Below are positions 1 to 13,335 of a stretch of 64,000 nucleotides of DNA, in pieces. Position 1 is the first letter of the stretch, and each line of letters starts with the position of its first letter. The DNA comes from Chrysomallon squamiferum. Lineage: Eukaryota; Mollusca; Gastropoda; Neomphalida; Peltospiridae. The translations under genes and the position numbers were made by a program. The DNA lies in NCBI GenBank assembly GCA_012295275.1, contig CM022669.1, positions 5,030,277 through 5,094,276 on the forward strand, read 5' to 3'. The notes below the pieces were generated by a model. It searched no databases. It had not been told where the DNA came from and saw nothing but the letters and a program-made list of their open reading frames with translations.

Positions 1-1170
1 GTATGCATGCAAGTGTCCTTTTCTGTGTGTATATATTTATTTATGCATGTATTTATGTGTGTATGTGTCTGTATATATTTCAGGATTTGAATATTCTCTA
101 TCTTATGTAAATCTGAATATACTCTGCATGTAGACAATATTTGGGAAAGCACTGGTGCAGGAGGACAAAGTCCAATCACAACCTAATAAATCCCATATGA
201 CATCCATTTGCCTGCACTCCTTTCGGTCATTATGTATGTAATTGTGTGTGTGTGTGTGTGTAGATATTAGTTGTTTTTTGTTTGTGTGTTGTACGTTATA
301 CATGTTTATATGTATGTATGTATGTGTACATATAAAGTGTGTAAATATAAAGTTTTGCATGTATTATTTGTAAAGTCATCATATTCGTTTCAATTCTCAG
401 AAGAACAAACACATCTGTTCATGATAATGATTTATAAAGATAAATGAAACTATTCTGGACAGTGGATTATGTGAAAGTGATCTTTGATATTTCCTACTTG
501 TAGAAAGTTAATCACATATCACAACCTTTTATATATTTTGTTGTAATGTTAAACTCCTAACAGCTGTAATGATACACAAAACTTCAGTGGATAAAAAAAT
601 GATGTCCCTCTCAGTTATAACTTGCTCCAACTTTACTAAAAATTAATGAATGAAAATCTCATTTACGAACAACATTTTGTTTTATTGATTTTGTCCATTT
701 TGGGTTTTTCCTAGATATATAGAGTGGCAGTGTTTAAATACTGAAGTTGTTGACAGCAGGAAAAGAAAATATCTTGAAAAATAGATCTGATTACTCAGAC
801 TTATAATTAATGTGTATTTTAACAAACTGAACTAGGTTTAGAAGTCTGAAGCTGAATGGAAAGTCTATGTAAAATATCATTTGCTGCTAATAACCTAGCA
901 AAGGCAGTAAAGATTCTTCAAACTGAAATAATTTCAGTGTTTGACACACAGATTCATATTTATTAAATGTAGCAAGCCCCTGAACAAAAACACAGTTTGT
1001 ATTAAATATATATAGTAATATGTATATCAGTTTAAGTAGCATGATAGTTCAAGTTGAGCTGTTTTTAAGTTATGCATATATTAAGCAGTGTGTGTGTGTG
1101 TGTGTACACACACCCATGACAATTTTTTCTTAATATATAAAATTACAAAATTTATTATTTTTATTTTCAG
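1..1170 (+). other. Partial intron of JAK copy 1
   Basis: This is the 3' part of the intron that follows the first coding exon, judged by alignment to 20879-22122, where that exon is present at 19795-20711. It holds TG-rich and TATG-rich microsatellites (about 1-70, 241-330, 1090-1110) and unique AT-rich sequence, and ends in a pyrimidine tract plus AG at 1169-1170. No other gene is seen. Confidence 0.85.
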
Positions 1171-3494
1171 GGAATTGTACAGTTTGAACATTTGCAAAAT
1201 ATATCGATGACAACATCGGGACTGGAAAAATTTGGAGGAAAAGTTCATATTGATGAATCACAGGGCCTGCCAAAAGTTTGTTGTTTTTTGCTACATTTAT
1301 TTTTATTATTTTATATAATTAATTAATTATTATTTGTTTTATTTTTGAGATGTGATGACTTGATTGTAAATCTAGATGTCTGTTGTATTTAGGTGTGTAT
1401 GTGATGTGAATGTATGTATTTTTATGTTTACAGATGCAATGTGTCTGTATATGTTGTGTGTTTGAGTTTATGGATACAGTGTGTTTGTGTGACAGGGTGT
1501 GTGTGTTGGTGTGAGTGTGTTATACTTATTGTTAGAAAGTTTAAAGTCAAAGATAACATTTGCTGCTTTGTAGATCATGTTCTTTCAAACCAAAGAAGAA
1601 GCAGATTCATTCGTATCTGGTGTTGTTGGATTTTTCCGACATCTGCATGACTACTACAACATCTTGTGTAAAACAGTGGAACCACCAAGCCTGGAGCTAG
1701 TGAACAATTTAAAAAGCTATGGACCAATGACGTGTGTACCATTTCTTTATGAATAACTATAATTATTTAATTTTATCTGAAATATTTTGGTTATAAATGT
1801 CATAGTGTGTGAGATATTTTAGTTATAAATATTGTGTGTGTGATATTTTAGTTACGTCAGTGTGTGTGATATTTTAGTTATGTCATAATGTTTGTGATAT
1901 TTTAGTTATAAATATTGTAGTGTGTGATATTTTAGTTATAAATGTTGTAGCATGTGTGATATTTTAGTTATAAATATCATAGTGTGTGTGATGTTTTAGT
2001 TATAAATGTCATAGTGTGTGATAGTTTAGTTATAAATGTAGTGTGTGTGATATTTTAGTTATAAATGTCAGTGTGTGTGATATTTTTGTTTTAAATGTTT
2101 ATTCTACAGTGTATTGTATATATTGTCTTTCTATAAAAAGATTTTCCAATTTTTCAAACACTGTCAATAAAGATTTAAAACCCAATAAAATAAATGAAAT
2201 CAGTAACTAAATAAATGCATTTGAAAAGAAGTAAATTCACAAACAAATGAATGAGTGAATAAATAAATAAATAAATAAATAAATGAAAATTTAAATAAAT
2301 AAAACTATAAATAAATAAGTATATAGACTAGTTCTGAAAATGTAAATAGATAAATAAATAATTTGAAATTGTTGTTATTACAGAGATGAACAAGCCTGCA
2401 CAATACTGAGGGCAGAACTAAGTGTCAAAGAAAGCAAGCCAAGTTTGACAAACTCGACTTTCTTTCTCATACACCAGAATGATACAGATCTTTACAAATT
2501 TACTGTTTTGAGCAAGACTGAGAACCAAGAACAGTTTGAGAAAAAACACATATCCTACAAGAATGGGAAATTCACCCTGCAGTCAGAAGGTGCAGATCCC
2601 AAACAGTTTGTCAATTCAGTGTCTCTGCTTCAAGAACTGAGAGCTGCTGGCAAACAGATTCGTCCCCAGACTGGCACAGGTAAAAATAAATTATTTTAAC
2701 ATTGAGTTATTAAAATTGTCTGGTATATTAATTACTGGATCCAGGTAACATGTCCCTTATCCAAAAATTCTTGATCATTAATAATCTCCAGAGAAAAATG
2801 ATGTATTGTAAGTTGGTGACATTTGTTTTATTGTTAAATATTGTCTTGGATTGATTATGTTGCAGATAGTGGTATTTGTGAGATATTTAAGGATGACCTC
2901 ATTAATTACTACTATCGAGCTGAAAACAGACAGACAGACAAACAGACAAGGGAGCCAATGTTCTTCACAGATCAGCACATTAGTCCATCAGATATCAAAC
3001 ATTTGTGTAAGCTGACAATTTTCTAGTGAATGACATATACATATCACACACACACACACACACACACGCACATGTGCATGTGAAGGGCTTAGTTCAGGGG
3101 TCTTTGATCTCAGTTCAGTTTCCAGGCATGAAAAATAAATAAATATTACCAGTAATAAATTCATCATTTCAAAGGTAATCATTTCTTCACTCTTTTCCTT
3201 CATTACTGACTCTTGATAAACTTCATTTCACATTTGTGTTTGGTTATTCCTCACCCTATCTTATTTCTGTTACTAGTCAACATTTTGAATCATAATAGAC
3301 TCTTAGATATTTATCAACCCTTTGGATAGTGCTATTTACCCTCTGGAGTTGATCCTTGGATTAAACAATTCAGACATTCATATATCAGTGTATATCCAAA
3401 TTCATCTGTTATTCATTACAAACTGGCACATACATATGGAAATCAAAAAGATAAATATTTATTATATTACATGCTGGAAATTTTAAAGAATTTT

Positions 3495-3531
<37 letters not shown>

Positions 3532-6500
3532 GATTTAAATCTTAAATTTAATTATTTAATGTTTTTGTTTATCTTTTATTAATAATTTCATTGTTTATTT
3601 CTTATCGTTTAGAATTTTTTTTTGATGTTACTTTCTGCAGGCTACGGTCGATACACTGAAGTGAGCAAAGCACAGCTGTGTATTAATCAGAAGTCTGAAG
3701 ACGAAGATGTCATCATAAAGCAACTTAAAAGCAACAATTCTAACTTGATGGAGGTAACTTCTTTTATTGGCAAGTTCTTTTTTATTGAAAAAGAAAAGAT
3801 TAAAAAACCATTCCTATTTAATTTCTAAAATTAAGAAAAACAATTTTTTAAATGTGTTTGCATTACAGCGACATAATGATGAATAAAGGATTTGCTTTAC
3901 TGAGAAATTAAAAAACTAATAATTTGATTTATTTTGTAGGCTTTCCAGGAAGGGGCGTCAAAGCTGATGCAGATGAAGCACTCACTGTTCATCCGATTCT
4001 TTGGAATTATGGTGGCTCCTCCTTATAGGGTTGTCCTGGAGATGGCACCAGGTGGGAGTTTGGAGAAATTTCTTATAAACAGTCCGCATGCTCTGTCTCT
4101 GATGCAGATAATGTTGGTTGTGGAGCAAGTGTCACAAGGAATTAATTGGATGGTAATGTTCCCCTAATATCTAGATGTACCTTTTGTAGTACGAATGAAT
4201 GTCGTGATACTCACGAGATAGTCTTTTATAAAAATTATTATTATTACATTTGTTTTTGTTGCTGTTGTTATACACAAATTATTATTATTATTACTATATT
4301 ACTTTCAATATTACTGTCATTATTATTATAATTACTGTTACTATTATCAGTTATTGTTATTACTAGTCTTATTACTATTATTAATATTGTTGTTATTATC
4401 ACTATTATTATTATTACTAGTCTTATTACCATTGTAAATATTACTGTTGTTGTTATCACTATTATTATTAGTACCAGTCTTATTACTGTTATTTTGTTAC
4501 TGTTGATGCTTTTGTTTTTGTTATTATTATTATTATTATTATTATCATCATTGTTGTTTATTTTGCAGAAAGATAATGGTTTGACTCACGGTAATCTGAG
4601 GTCTAGGAACATCATGGTTTTCCAGGATATTAAGTCCGACATCTCAGTAAAAATTGGTGATCCAGGTCTGGTTTCACATTTCAGCAAAAAATCACTGGAT
4701 GATGACTACAATCAGGAAAGGTAAAATTTAATTTTGGGATTAAATGTATCTCAGTAATTAAGATATTCCCGCACCACAAAAAAAAAAGAGCCTGAAGAAC
4801 AAGTGAAAAAGAGCAGACTGGTTTTAATTGCTGGTTAATGTTGGCATACCAAGCACTGAAAAGTAATGATTTGACAGGATCTATATTGCTAAGCCCAGAT
4901 AAAAGGCTGTTTTCTCATACCAGTCACTCACTAGTTTATCTGAGACTCTAATTGTATGGGTTTTTCTTTCTTCTGTAAAAGATAAGGTATATGTAAAAGA
5001 GATCTTATTAATAATCATGAGAGTAGACCATTGTGTAGTAACAGAATATTTACACATTATCTTTATGGTTTTTACAATAATTAAGAAAGTTGCCACATAG
5101 CCTTAGATTTTTAAAAGTAATTACGTTTGATGTCATATAACCATAAACTTTAACAGTAATTAAATATGATGGCATATAGCCACAAATCTTTAACAGTATG
5201 TGATGTCATATGACCATAAATATTTGTGAGTAATTAAATATGATGTCATGTAGCCACAAATTGATGCCATATAATCATAGAATTAAAAAACATTAACAAA
5301 CCAATTTTGTCTTGGTCAAAAAATTATGGATGATATTTAAATCATTTGGATGACAATTAGGTTATTGCTGTTGTTTTACAGGTTGCCTTGGATTGCAGTA
5401 GAACTCTACCCAGACCTCAGCAAACTGACTCCTGCCTCAGACATTTATTCTTTTGCTGTGTTGTGGTGGGAGCTGCTGACGAAAGGGCAGAAGCCATACG
5501 CAGACAGAAGGGAAAAAAAAAACCCAGTGAGTGGCCCAGATTTATTCTTTACCAGCAAAATTACGTGTATTACGAGTGATGATGATGTACAGTGTGTTAC
5601 GAGTGATAACGATATACAGTGTTATGAATAATGATGATGTACAGTGTATTACGAATGATGATGAGGTACAGTGTTACGAGTGATGATAATGTACAGTGTG
5701 TTACAAATGATGATGATGTACAGTGTTGAGTGATGATGATGTACAGTTATGAGTGATGATATATGTGTTACGAATGATGATGTACAGTGTTTTATGAATG
5801 ATGATGTGTACTCTGTTACGAGTGATGATGAGGTATAGTGTTGAGTGATGATGAGGCATAGTGTTACAAGTGATGATGATGTAGTGTGTTATGAGTGATG
5901 ATGAGGTACAGTGTGTTATGAGTGATGATGAGGCACAGTGTTATGAGTAATGATGATGTACTGTGTTAAGAGTGATGATGAGGTACAGTGTGTTATGAGT
6001 GATGATGAAGTACAGTGTTATGAGTGATGATGAGGCACAGTTTTATGAGTAATGATGATGTACTGTGTGTTATGAGTGATGACGAGGCACAGTGTTATGA
6101 GTGATGATGATGTACTGTGTTAAGAGTGATGATGAGGCACAGTGTTATGAGTGATGATGATGTACAGTGTTATGAGTGATGATGAGGCACAGTGTTATGA
6201 GTGATGATGATGTACTGTGTGTTATGAGTGATGATGAGGTACAGTGAGTTATGAGTTATGATGAGGCACAGTGTTATGAGTGATGATGATGTACTCTGTG
6301 TTATGAGTTATGATGAGGCTCGGTGTTACGAGTGATGATGTACAATGTTACAAGTGATAATGTAGAGTGTGTTATGAGTGATGATGAGGCACAGTGTTAT
6401 GAGTGATGATGAGGTACAGTGAGTTATGAGTTATGATGAGGCTCGGTGTTATGAGTGATGATGATGTACAATGTTACAAGTGATAATGTAGAGTGTGTTA

Positions 6501-9500
6501 TGAATGATGATGAGGTACACTGTGTTTTGAGTGATGATGTAAAACCCACATAAATCATACTGACTACTGAATTCTAGCATGACATCATAAGAACACAAAT
6601 TATAGAAATTTCTGAAATCATGGATGCCAAACAAACTCATGGACAAGGGGACTGATTCTGTATCCTTTATTTCTGGTTTTATTCAGGGAAAAAAAAAAAA
6701 AAAAATCATTTTTCTGTTTTAGTTGAAGGATTTAATCTTGGCTGGAATGAGGCCATCATGCCCCAAAGCGCTTCAGCCAGATAATGATTTTGACAAAAAA
6801 CGGGAATCATTCACTGAGAATGCAGCACTGGGGAATGTGAACAAGTCTAATGTTGATGCTTTGTCCGACCAGCAAGAACACAATTCCAGTGGAATAGTCA
6901 TGGAAGATAACCTGGAGGAAGACATCAAACAAAATATTTGGGATTTTATCCAGAAATGTTGGACATGGGAAGATGACAGGCCTGAATCGCAGGAGATTGT
7001 TCGTTTTGTTTTAGCAAGTAATATATTTTATAGTTTTAAAATTTGTTTTTTTTCTTTATACTTCCAAGTTATTATTTTATTGTTGGGGTATTTCTATGTT
7101 ATTAATTAAGGTTGATGCCCAAAATTCCCAAGGTAAAACATAACTTGAAAATATAGATAATGTACTGAGACTATTTCTTCATATAACCTAAGGTACATTT
7201 TAAAAGTAAAACAATAACAACAACAACAATATTAATATTACTTGAAATTTTACATTTGTAAAAGATTGAAACATTTTAAAATATTGTTATTTATTATTAT
7301 TTTGTAAGTTCAAGGAAATGAGAACATGTCATATGTCTGTACGTATAGATCAAAAAGATTAATAATGTTTAAATTGTAGATTTAAATATTTTCAGTGTAG
7401 AACAATAAAACAAATCACAATTATATTTTAGCCAAATGTTAGCTTCACCCATAAATCATGCAGGTCTTTAGAACCCATCATTTCGGTGATGTCAAATTGA
7501 ACTACTTAAATACTTGAAATTCAGGATAGCTTTGGAATGATAATAACAGTCATCCAAACTTCTGTTCTTTAACATCCTCAAAGACCAGTATTTTGTGATA
7601 AAAAATCATTTGTCACCAATGGTGAATATATTGTTGGTTTTGGTATGAAACCCTACAAAGTCCAAAAAATCATGTCAATATGTTCCTTAAGAATTCTTAA
7701 AATATCCATGAATTTCTATTCGGGATCTGTATGGGAACCATGTAACTACATTTCAGTTAAAGTAAAATTGAATATAAAATCATTCAGCCATTTTCTAGAC
7801 ATTTATTTATTTATTTATTTATATATATCTACTTTGACTAAAAAGTTAATTTTTTGTATAAATAAATAAATAAATAAATAAAAATTAAAACAGTTTATGT
7901 TTTCTCATTTCAGTCTATGACCAGGTAAAGCAGTTGGATTCAGAAGAGGTGGAAATTGACTGGGACACTATTTTGAACTTTAATAAACACATGGCTGCTT
8001 TCTCCAAGCCTCAAACACATCACACTGACAGAAATAACCAGTTAATAGATCCTAAAAGATTAGAGAAGGTGGAAAATGGTTTTCTAGGAAAGGTGAATAA
8101 AAGATTTATATATATAAATGAAAAAGAAATTAGATAAAGATTTTAAAAAGCAAATAAATATAAACTATATAATATAAAAATTAATAAAAAAATTGAAATA
8201 AGTGAGTAAATATAGAAGATATAAATTATTATAAAATAAATAAGTAAATAAATATAAAAAAAAATAAATTAAAAGAAAAAAGTAAAGAAATATGAAATAT
8301 ATAAATTAATTAAGAAAGTAAATATATATAATATGCATAAATAAAAAAAAATATATATAAATTAATAAAAAACATAAGCAAGAAAATATATAAATTAATG
8401 AAATAGAAATAAGTAAACAGAAATAAAATATAAAAAATAAAAAATAAATTAGTAAATATAAAATATATAAATTAATAATAAATAGATAAGTAAATATAAA
8501 ATACATAAATTATTATAAAATAAGTAGTATGAAATGATTAAGTAAAGACATAAACATAAGTTCATACATTAATATAAGTTTATAAGTAAATAAATAATAA
8601 TAATACGATTTAAAATTAAATGAAAAGTCATCCCTTAAGGAAATAAATTTATTTACAAGTCCCAAGTCATACTAAAGTCATAAACTATATATCCACAATT
8701 TGATATTTAATGATTATGAAATTGCAAAATGTTGTGTGTAATAAAATGTCTTCTAACAATATCTCTATGTAGAATGTGTCAACAAAGGATTCTGAAAAAT
8801 ATAAAAAGAAAATACCTTTATACTGACAATAATTTTATTAACAAAAACAAAAATATTTCAAAATGTTTGTTTTTATTATTAATATATAGTATTGCACTTT
8901 TAATCCTGGTACACTATCATTTTATAATTATTTTATTATTACCAAATTTTACAATGAATTTTATAATTATTTTTTAAATTAATAATAACAATTTTGGTTT
9001 TATTACTATCAAATACAATAATAATCATAATGATAACAGGATTATTTTTGGTGAGAATGAGTATGATAATTAATAAATATAAATTTGGTATTATTTCTGT
9101 TATTAACAATCAACTTCAGTCATTAACAATAATGATTCTTATTTATATATTTACCAGATACCATAATTATAACTTTTTTCCCCCCACAGGTAAGTACTAA
9201 TGATTTCAACATTATTTTTATCAATAATTTGTTATTTGAAAAATTTCATTTCATCAGAAAATAATAATAATAATAATAATAATAATTACAATATAAATGA
9301 AATATAGAACAAAAACAATTAATTTTTGAAAATGAAAAATAAATAACAACAGCAACAACAACAAAAATAAATAGAATATAAGAAAAAAAAAGAAAAAATA
9401 CAAATATGTAAAACAAAGAAAAATAATAAATTGCTAAACATACAAACAAATTTTACATCAAATTAAAATTAATAATAAAATGTGAATCTAATAATTACAT

Positions 9501-11965
9501 TCAATAGTTTGCTTGTAACATAAACATAACATCTTTCACATCAAGCTTGTTAAAAGGAATGTAATAGAAAAAACCCACTTTCAAACAGATTTGAAATGCA
9601 TAGGGAGAAAAAAACAAGTAAATATGAAATATATAAATTAATAAAAAGTAAGTAAATATAAAATACATAAATTAATAAAAAAAAAAAAGTAAATATAAAA
9701 TACATAAATTATCATAAAATAAGTAGTATAAAATAATTAAGTAAAGATGTAAACATAAGTTCATACATTAATATAAATAAATAAATAAATAAATAAATAA
9801 GAAATACATAAATTAATTATGAAATAAAAATGTAAATTTAAAAAAAGAAAATTAAAATAAATAATCTTCTTGGAATGGAATTGTTCTATTGTTTGTAAAT
9901 ATCAGATTCCTTTATTATTTTATTGAACTAGTCTCCTGCACCAAAAAGTCACATTGTCTCATGTTTTGTCTTCTTTCCACAGGGCTTTTATGGGGAGGTG
10001 ATGAAATACAAACTTTTTGATGACGTAGAGGAGACTGATGAAAGGAATTGGAAATATGTTGCTGTAAAGAAGATGAATAAAATAAGTGGAGCCACGATAA
10101 CTGATTTTTTTAGAGAAATCAGACTTTTGCAGGTCTTCGAGCACGAGAACATCGTCAAAGTGGAAGGTGTCTGCTACCAACGTAAGAATTATATCTCATT
10201 TGTGGTACTTTTCAAACAAGATGCTTTATTAGTACATCTAATGAAAGTTTTTAATGCTCTGGTTATTATACATTATGACACCCCAGAATAACAAAATAAC
10301 ACAATAATATAAAACATTTGAATACCACCATTTTGCTTGTTTTGGGATTATTAGAAAGTACACCTATGTGGTATGAATAAATGCTTAATAGGTTCCTTAA
10401 TGTAGAGTTGTATGTTATTACATCTGAAAGCTCTTTGAAAATATGTCTGTCTCTTATGTATATATATAAATACATAAAATTATAAATACATAAATACATT
10501 GAAATTAAAATTTTGTTTTTATTTTTTATTTAGATGATGTATTATTAGTAATGGAGTTTGTAGAATGTGGATCACTGAAAGACTATATTAAAAGCAGACG
10601 TGACCTGAAGAATGATCAACTGATCCGATTTTGCATCGATGTTGCAAAGGTTTGGATTCTTTTCATCTTTCTCCCTTCTGTCAATATAAAGACAATAAAC
10701 CTTCTCATTATGAGTGACACTTTTGTTGTTATGTGGCCTTTTTCTGACAACACTAGAAGAAACTTAAGAACAAATTGACTGACCAAGTGATATGATGGCT
10801 ACATAAAAATGGCAGACATTTTAGAACTGTACTCTCTTTGGTTGTTATATTTTATCACTGTTAAAGACTGGATGTCAGATAATAAAATAGATATATCTAA
10901 TTCATGTATTTCCAGCTTTTTAAAACAGATTTTTAATGTTGTTTTTCCTTCTAATTAAAAAAATAAATAAATAAATAAAAAATACATCACAGTTCAGTTA
11001 TCTTTAAAAACATTAAATATAATTTCTGACTTTCAAGATCCAGTTATGTATGTCTTTTTTTTGCTAAATTTTACAATATTTTTAATTCCTATTTTCCACT
11101 AGGGAATTGAATACCTTCATTCAGAAAATGTCGTTCATCGGGATCTAGCAGCTCGAAATATTCTTGTAACAAAAAATTTGACAGCGAAAATCACTGACTT
11201 TGGACTAGCTCAGACTCTAAGAGCGGGCAAGGACTACATTCGGAGCAATGATCAACAGCTTCCTGTACACCTGTAGGTTACCATTCTTATTCACCTGATG
11301 TTTCCACTGGTCTGTCTTTCTCAGTTCTTCCATATCTATCAATATGCCTGTGTTTTTTCATATCTATTTGTTTCTATACCTCCATAATCTCTGTACTTCC
11401 ATCTATCTGTCTGACTCTGTCCTTCCTTTGATTGTTCTATCTCCGACTTCCATCCATCTCTATATTTGCCTCAGTTCTTCCATATTTTCACTTTCCATCT
11501 TTCTTTCTTTCTAACTCTCCTCTTTTGTCCCCACTTCTTGTGTTGTTTAAATATAGCAAATGAATCAAAAACACAACTGAAATTTATATATATTACAGCT
11601 AAATCTTCTAAATTCATATTTTTAATTAAATTTTACCTAAATTTCTTTCTAGATGTCCACCAGAAGCACTTTCTCAGGCAAAGTTCACTAAAAAAGGTGA
11701 TGTTTGGTCATATGGTGTTCTGATGTGGGAGGTATTTACCAGAGGTGAATCACCCGTTCTGGTGCAAGAAAACTCACAGAAGATTTTTGATAAGCTTTAC
11801 AAAGCTCTGCAGGAAAACAAACGCCTACCCCAGAAGAAAACAATTCCAGATGCAGTGTATAACATCATGAAAAAGTGCTGGACATTTAACATGGAAGACA
11901 GACCAGACATCACACTGATACTGTCACAAATATTACATCTGCACATGGGAGGCCAACAGAATTAG
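1171..11965 (+). CDS. JAK: Janus kinase (JAK), copy 1, 5' exon outside window
   Basis: Non-receptor tyrosine kinase that in the known family binds cytokine-receptor tails and phosphorylates STATs. Exons: 1171-1275, 1574-1731, 2384-2679, 2866-3006, 3641-3753, 3940-4152, 4569-4720, 5382-5526, 6723-7017, 7914-8092, 9983-10181, 10534-10649, 11103-11272, 11653-11965 (stop TAG). They join without a frame break into 864 codons. In order: end of FERM; SH2-like domain (exons 2-4) in which the FLVR arginine position is Ile; pseudokinase (exons 5-9) with VIIK, HGN in place of HRD, and DPG in place of DFG; linker; kinase domain with GKGFYGEV loop, VAVK lysine, HRDLAARN and DFG. The activation loop has KDYI, a single Tyr where vertebrate JAKs have two, and PPE in place of APE. 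A 50-55 residue polar insert sits in the pseudokinase C-lobe. The gene looks functional as far as it is visible. Confidence 0.93.
1785..2095 (+). repeat. About 30-bp minisatellite in JAK copy 1 intron
   Basis: Tandem units built around TGTGTGATATTTTAGTTATA plus AATGTCATAG, roughly 20-32 bp each, about ten or more units. The copy in the duplicated gene (22733-23170) is longer, so the array has changed length since duplication. Confidence 0.85.
4230..4560 (+). repeat. Imperfect ATT/GTT microsatellite in JAK copy 1 intron
   Basis: A run of degenerate ATT, GTT and ACT triplets fills most of the intron between exons 4152 and 4569. It is matched at 25040-25370 in copy 2. The hydrophobic open frames it creates are not genes. 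Confidence 0.85.
5565..6540 (+). repeat. GATGATGAGGTACAGTGTTA minisatellite, copy 1
   Basis: Nearly 1 kb of tandem units about 20-30 bp long built from GAGTGATGATGAGG(T/C)ACAGTGTTAT. It lies in the JAK intron just after the exon ending at 5526. The same array in copy 2 (about 26385-26735) is only some 350 bp, so this is the largest length difference between the two genes. Confidence 0.9.
8093..9982 (+). other. 1.9-kb AT-rich JAK intron, also found at 34301-35400
   Basis: The intron separates the linker exon from the kinase G-loop exon. Its first 500 bp are mostly A and T in ATAA-like runs; the part from about 8582 to 9615 is unique enough to align with copy 2 (28638-29665) and with a third, exon-free copy beside STRA6 (34301-35400). 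It contains a combined acceptor-donor site at 9175-9196. No coding potential is seen. Confidence 0.85.
9168..9196 (+). promoter_or_regulatory. Candidate recursive splice site (zero-length exon)
   Basis: Deep in an intron a pyrimidine tract is followed by CACAG directly abutting GTAAGT (AG at 9188-9189, GT at 9190-9191). A perfect acceptor fused to a perfect donor is the known form of a ratchet point used in recursive splicing. It is kept in copy 2 (29241-29251) and in the third intron copy (34921-34931). Whether it is used cannot be told from sequence. Confidence 0.45.
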
Positions 11966-12060
11966 CAGACAGAGGCGTCCTCAGAACCTCTTCAGTGATC
12001 TCTGGAGCTGGAACTATTTTGTAATAAAAATCCTTATGCGGAACTGAGGCTGAGAATAAA
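11966..12060 (+). terminator. JAK copy 1 3' UTR with poly(A) signals
   Basis: Two AATAAA hexamers, at 12023-12028 and 12055-12060, follow the TAG stop within 100 bp. The same pair occurs after copy 2 (32690-32695 and 32722-32727). Confidence 0.6.
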
Positions 12061-12660
12061 ACTGTCAAATTATTTTTATATTTCTATATTCTTAAAAATA
12101 ATAAACAAAAAGAGAAAACAGTTTTGTCGTTCAGCTGAAAGGTATTTTTTTTTTAACTGATAAAAGTATTATTTGTTATGAGATATAAAACAATATTGTT
12201 ATGAAATATATAATATTACTATTGTATGAAATACAGAATATAACAGTGGAGTTTTGTAATGTGTAATATAAAACTGCAGTTTTCTTATAGTGCTTGAAAA
12301 TAAAAATAAATAATTTGAATATGAAAGACTCTTGATAACAATAATTTGTTAATAACTTGATAAGAAAAATATGACTTTTCTGATCAATTTTAAATTACTT
12401 ACATTTATGGCCTTATAATCTGGTAGTAGTAACCATATATCATTGAAGAACAAGCACATAAACTTGTTATATACTTGTTATATATATATATCTGATATGT
12501 AACATTTATATTTATTCTACTTTGAAAAATAACAAAAATTATGGTATGTGCTGTACTGTATCTTAGAAATAATTTACAAAAGTTAGATGTGTCTGGTGTA
12601 TATGTAAAATAGTTTATCAGCCATCTATATGCATACACAATCACACTTTTTATATAAAGT

Positions 12661-12702
<42 letters not shown>

Positions 12703-13335
12703 TACATATATACATATATACAGATACAGATAAGTAAATAAGATCTTAAACAGGAATATAATTAAGAAGATTAATTTTATAAATTATTTCGGAATTTTTC
12801 AGAAGGATGCTTTACTATATAAACATATTTTCAAGATGAATTTATTCATGAATATTAATCATTTTTAACTATGAAATTTATATTTCTGTTGTAATAATTT
12901 AAATAATTATTATTATTTTAAACACTGGTATTAACTGCATACAAAATTTAGTTCTATTATTTATTTATTTATTATTATTATTTATTATTATTATTTATTG
13001 CTGCTGCTACCACTACTACTGCATCTGTTACTACTATGACTACTACTATTCATCTTTGTCAAACAGTATTTTATTCTTTTCATATAGCTAACAGAGCTAA
13101 CAGAAATTTTTGCAAATCTGTTTGTTTTTATTATTGTCTAAAGAACTTAATAAGCTGCTTTTGTGAAAAGAACCAATAAAATTGATATCATTAAAATAGA
13201 TTTCAAGAAGTCTGTATTATTATAATAATGATAGGCTTCTTCCATTAAAATATATGAAATGTTTCTTATTTTTTTGTTTGTTTATGTATTTTTATTTTAT
13301 TTTATTTTATTTTATTTTTGTTTATTTGTTAAAAA
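12061..13335 (+). other. 3' flank of JAK copy 1, no gene
   Basis: AT-rich intergenic sequence aligned with about 32730-33935. It contains an (AG)n run at 12667-12700 that is nearly absent from the right copy, an ATT-rich stretch near 12960-13000, and TTTTA repeats near 13290-13320. The similarity to the right copy stops at an A-run near 13331-13342. Confidence 0.75.

Larger units (their letters stand above)
1..13335 (+). repeat. Segmental duplication unit, left copy (JAK copy 1)
   Basis: This whole stretch aligns to 20879-33935 in the same orientation. Base 1 matches about base 20879 and the match runs through exons, introns, 3' UTR and 3' flank with only scattered substitutions. Main length differences are minisatellites, about 260 bp present only here (roughly 3227-3488), and about 690 bp present only in the right copy (roughly 30868-31552). 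Intron-level similarity means a recent DNA-level tandem duplication, not retroposition. The left end lies outside the window. Confidence 0.95.

Noticed and set aside
5565-6540. Regularly spaced repeats that could suggest a CRISPR array
   Set aside because: Units are directly adjacent without unique spacers and lie in an intron of an animal gene.
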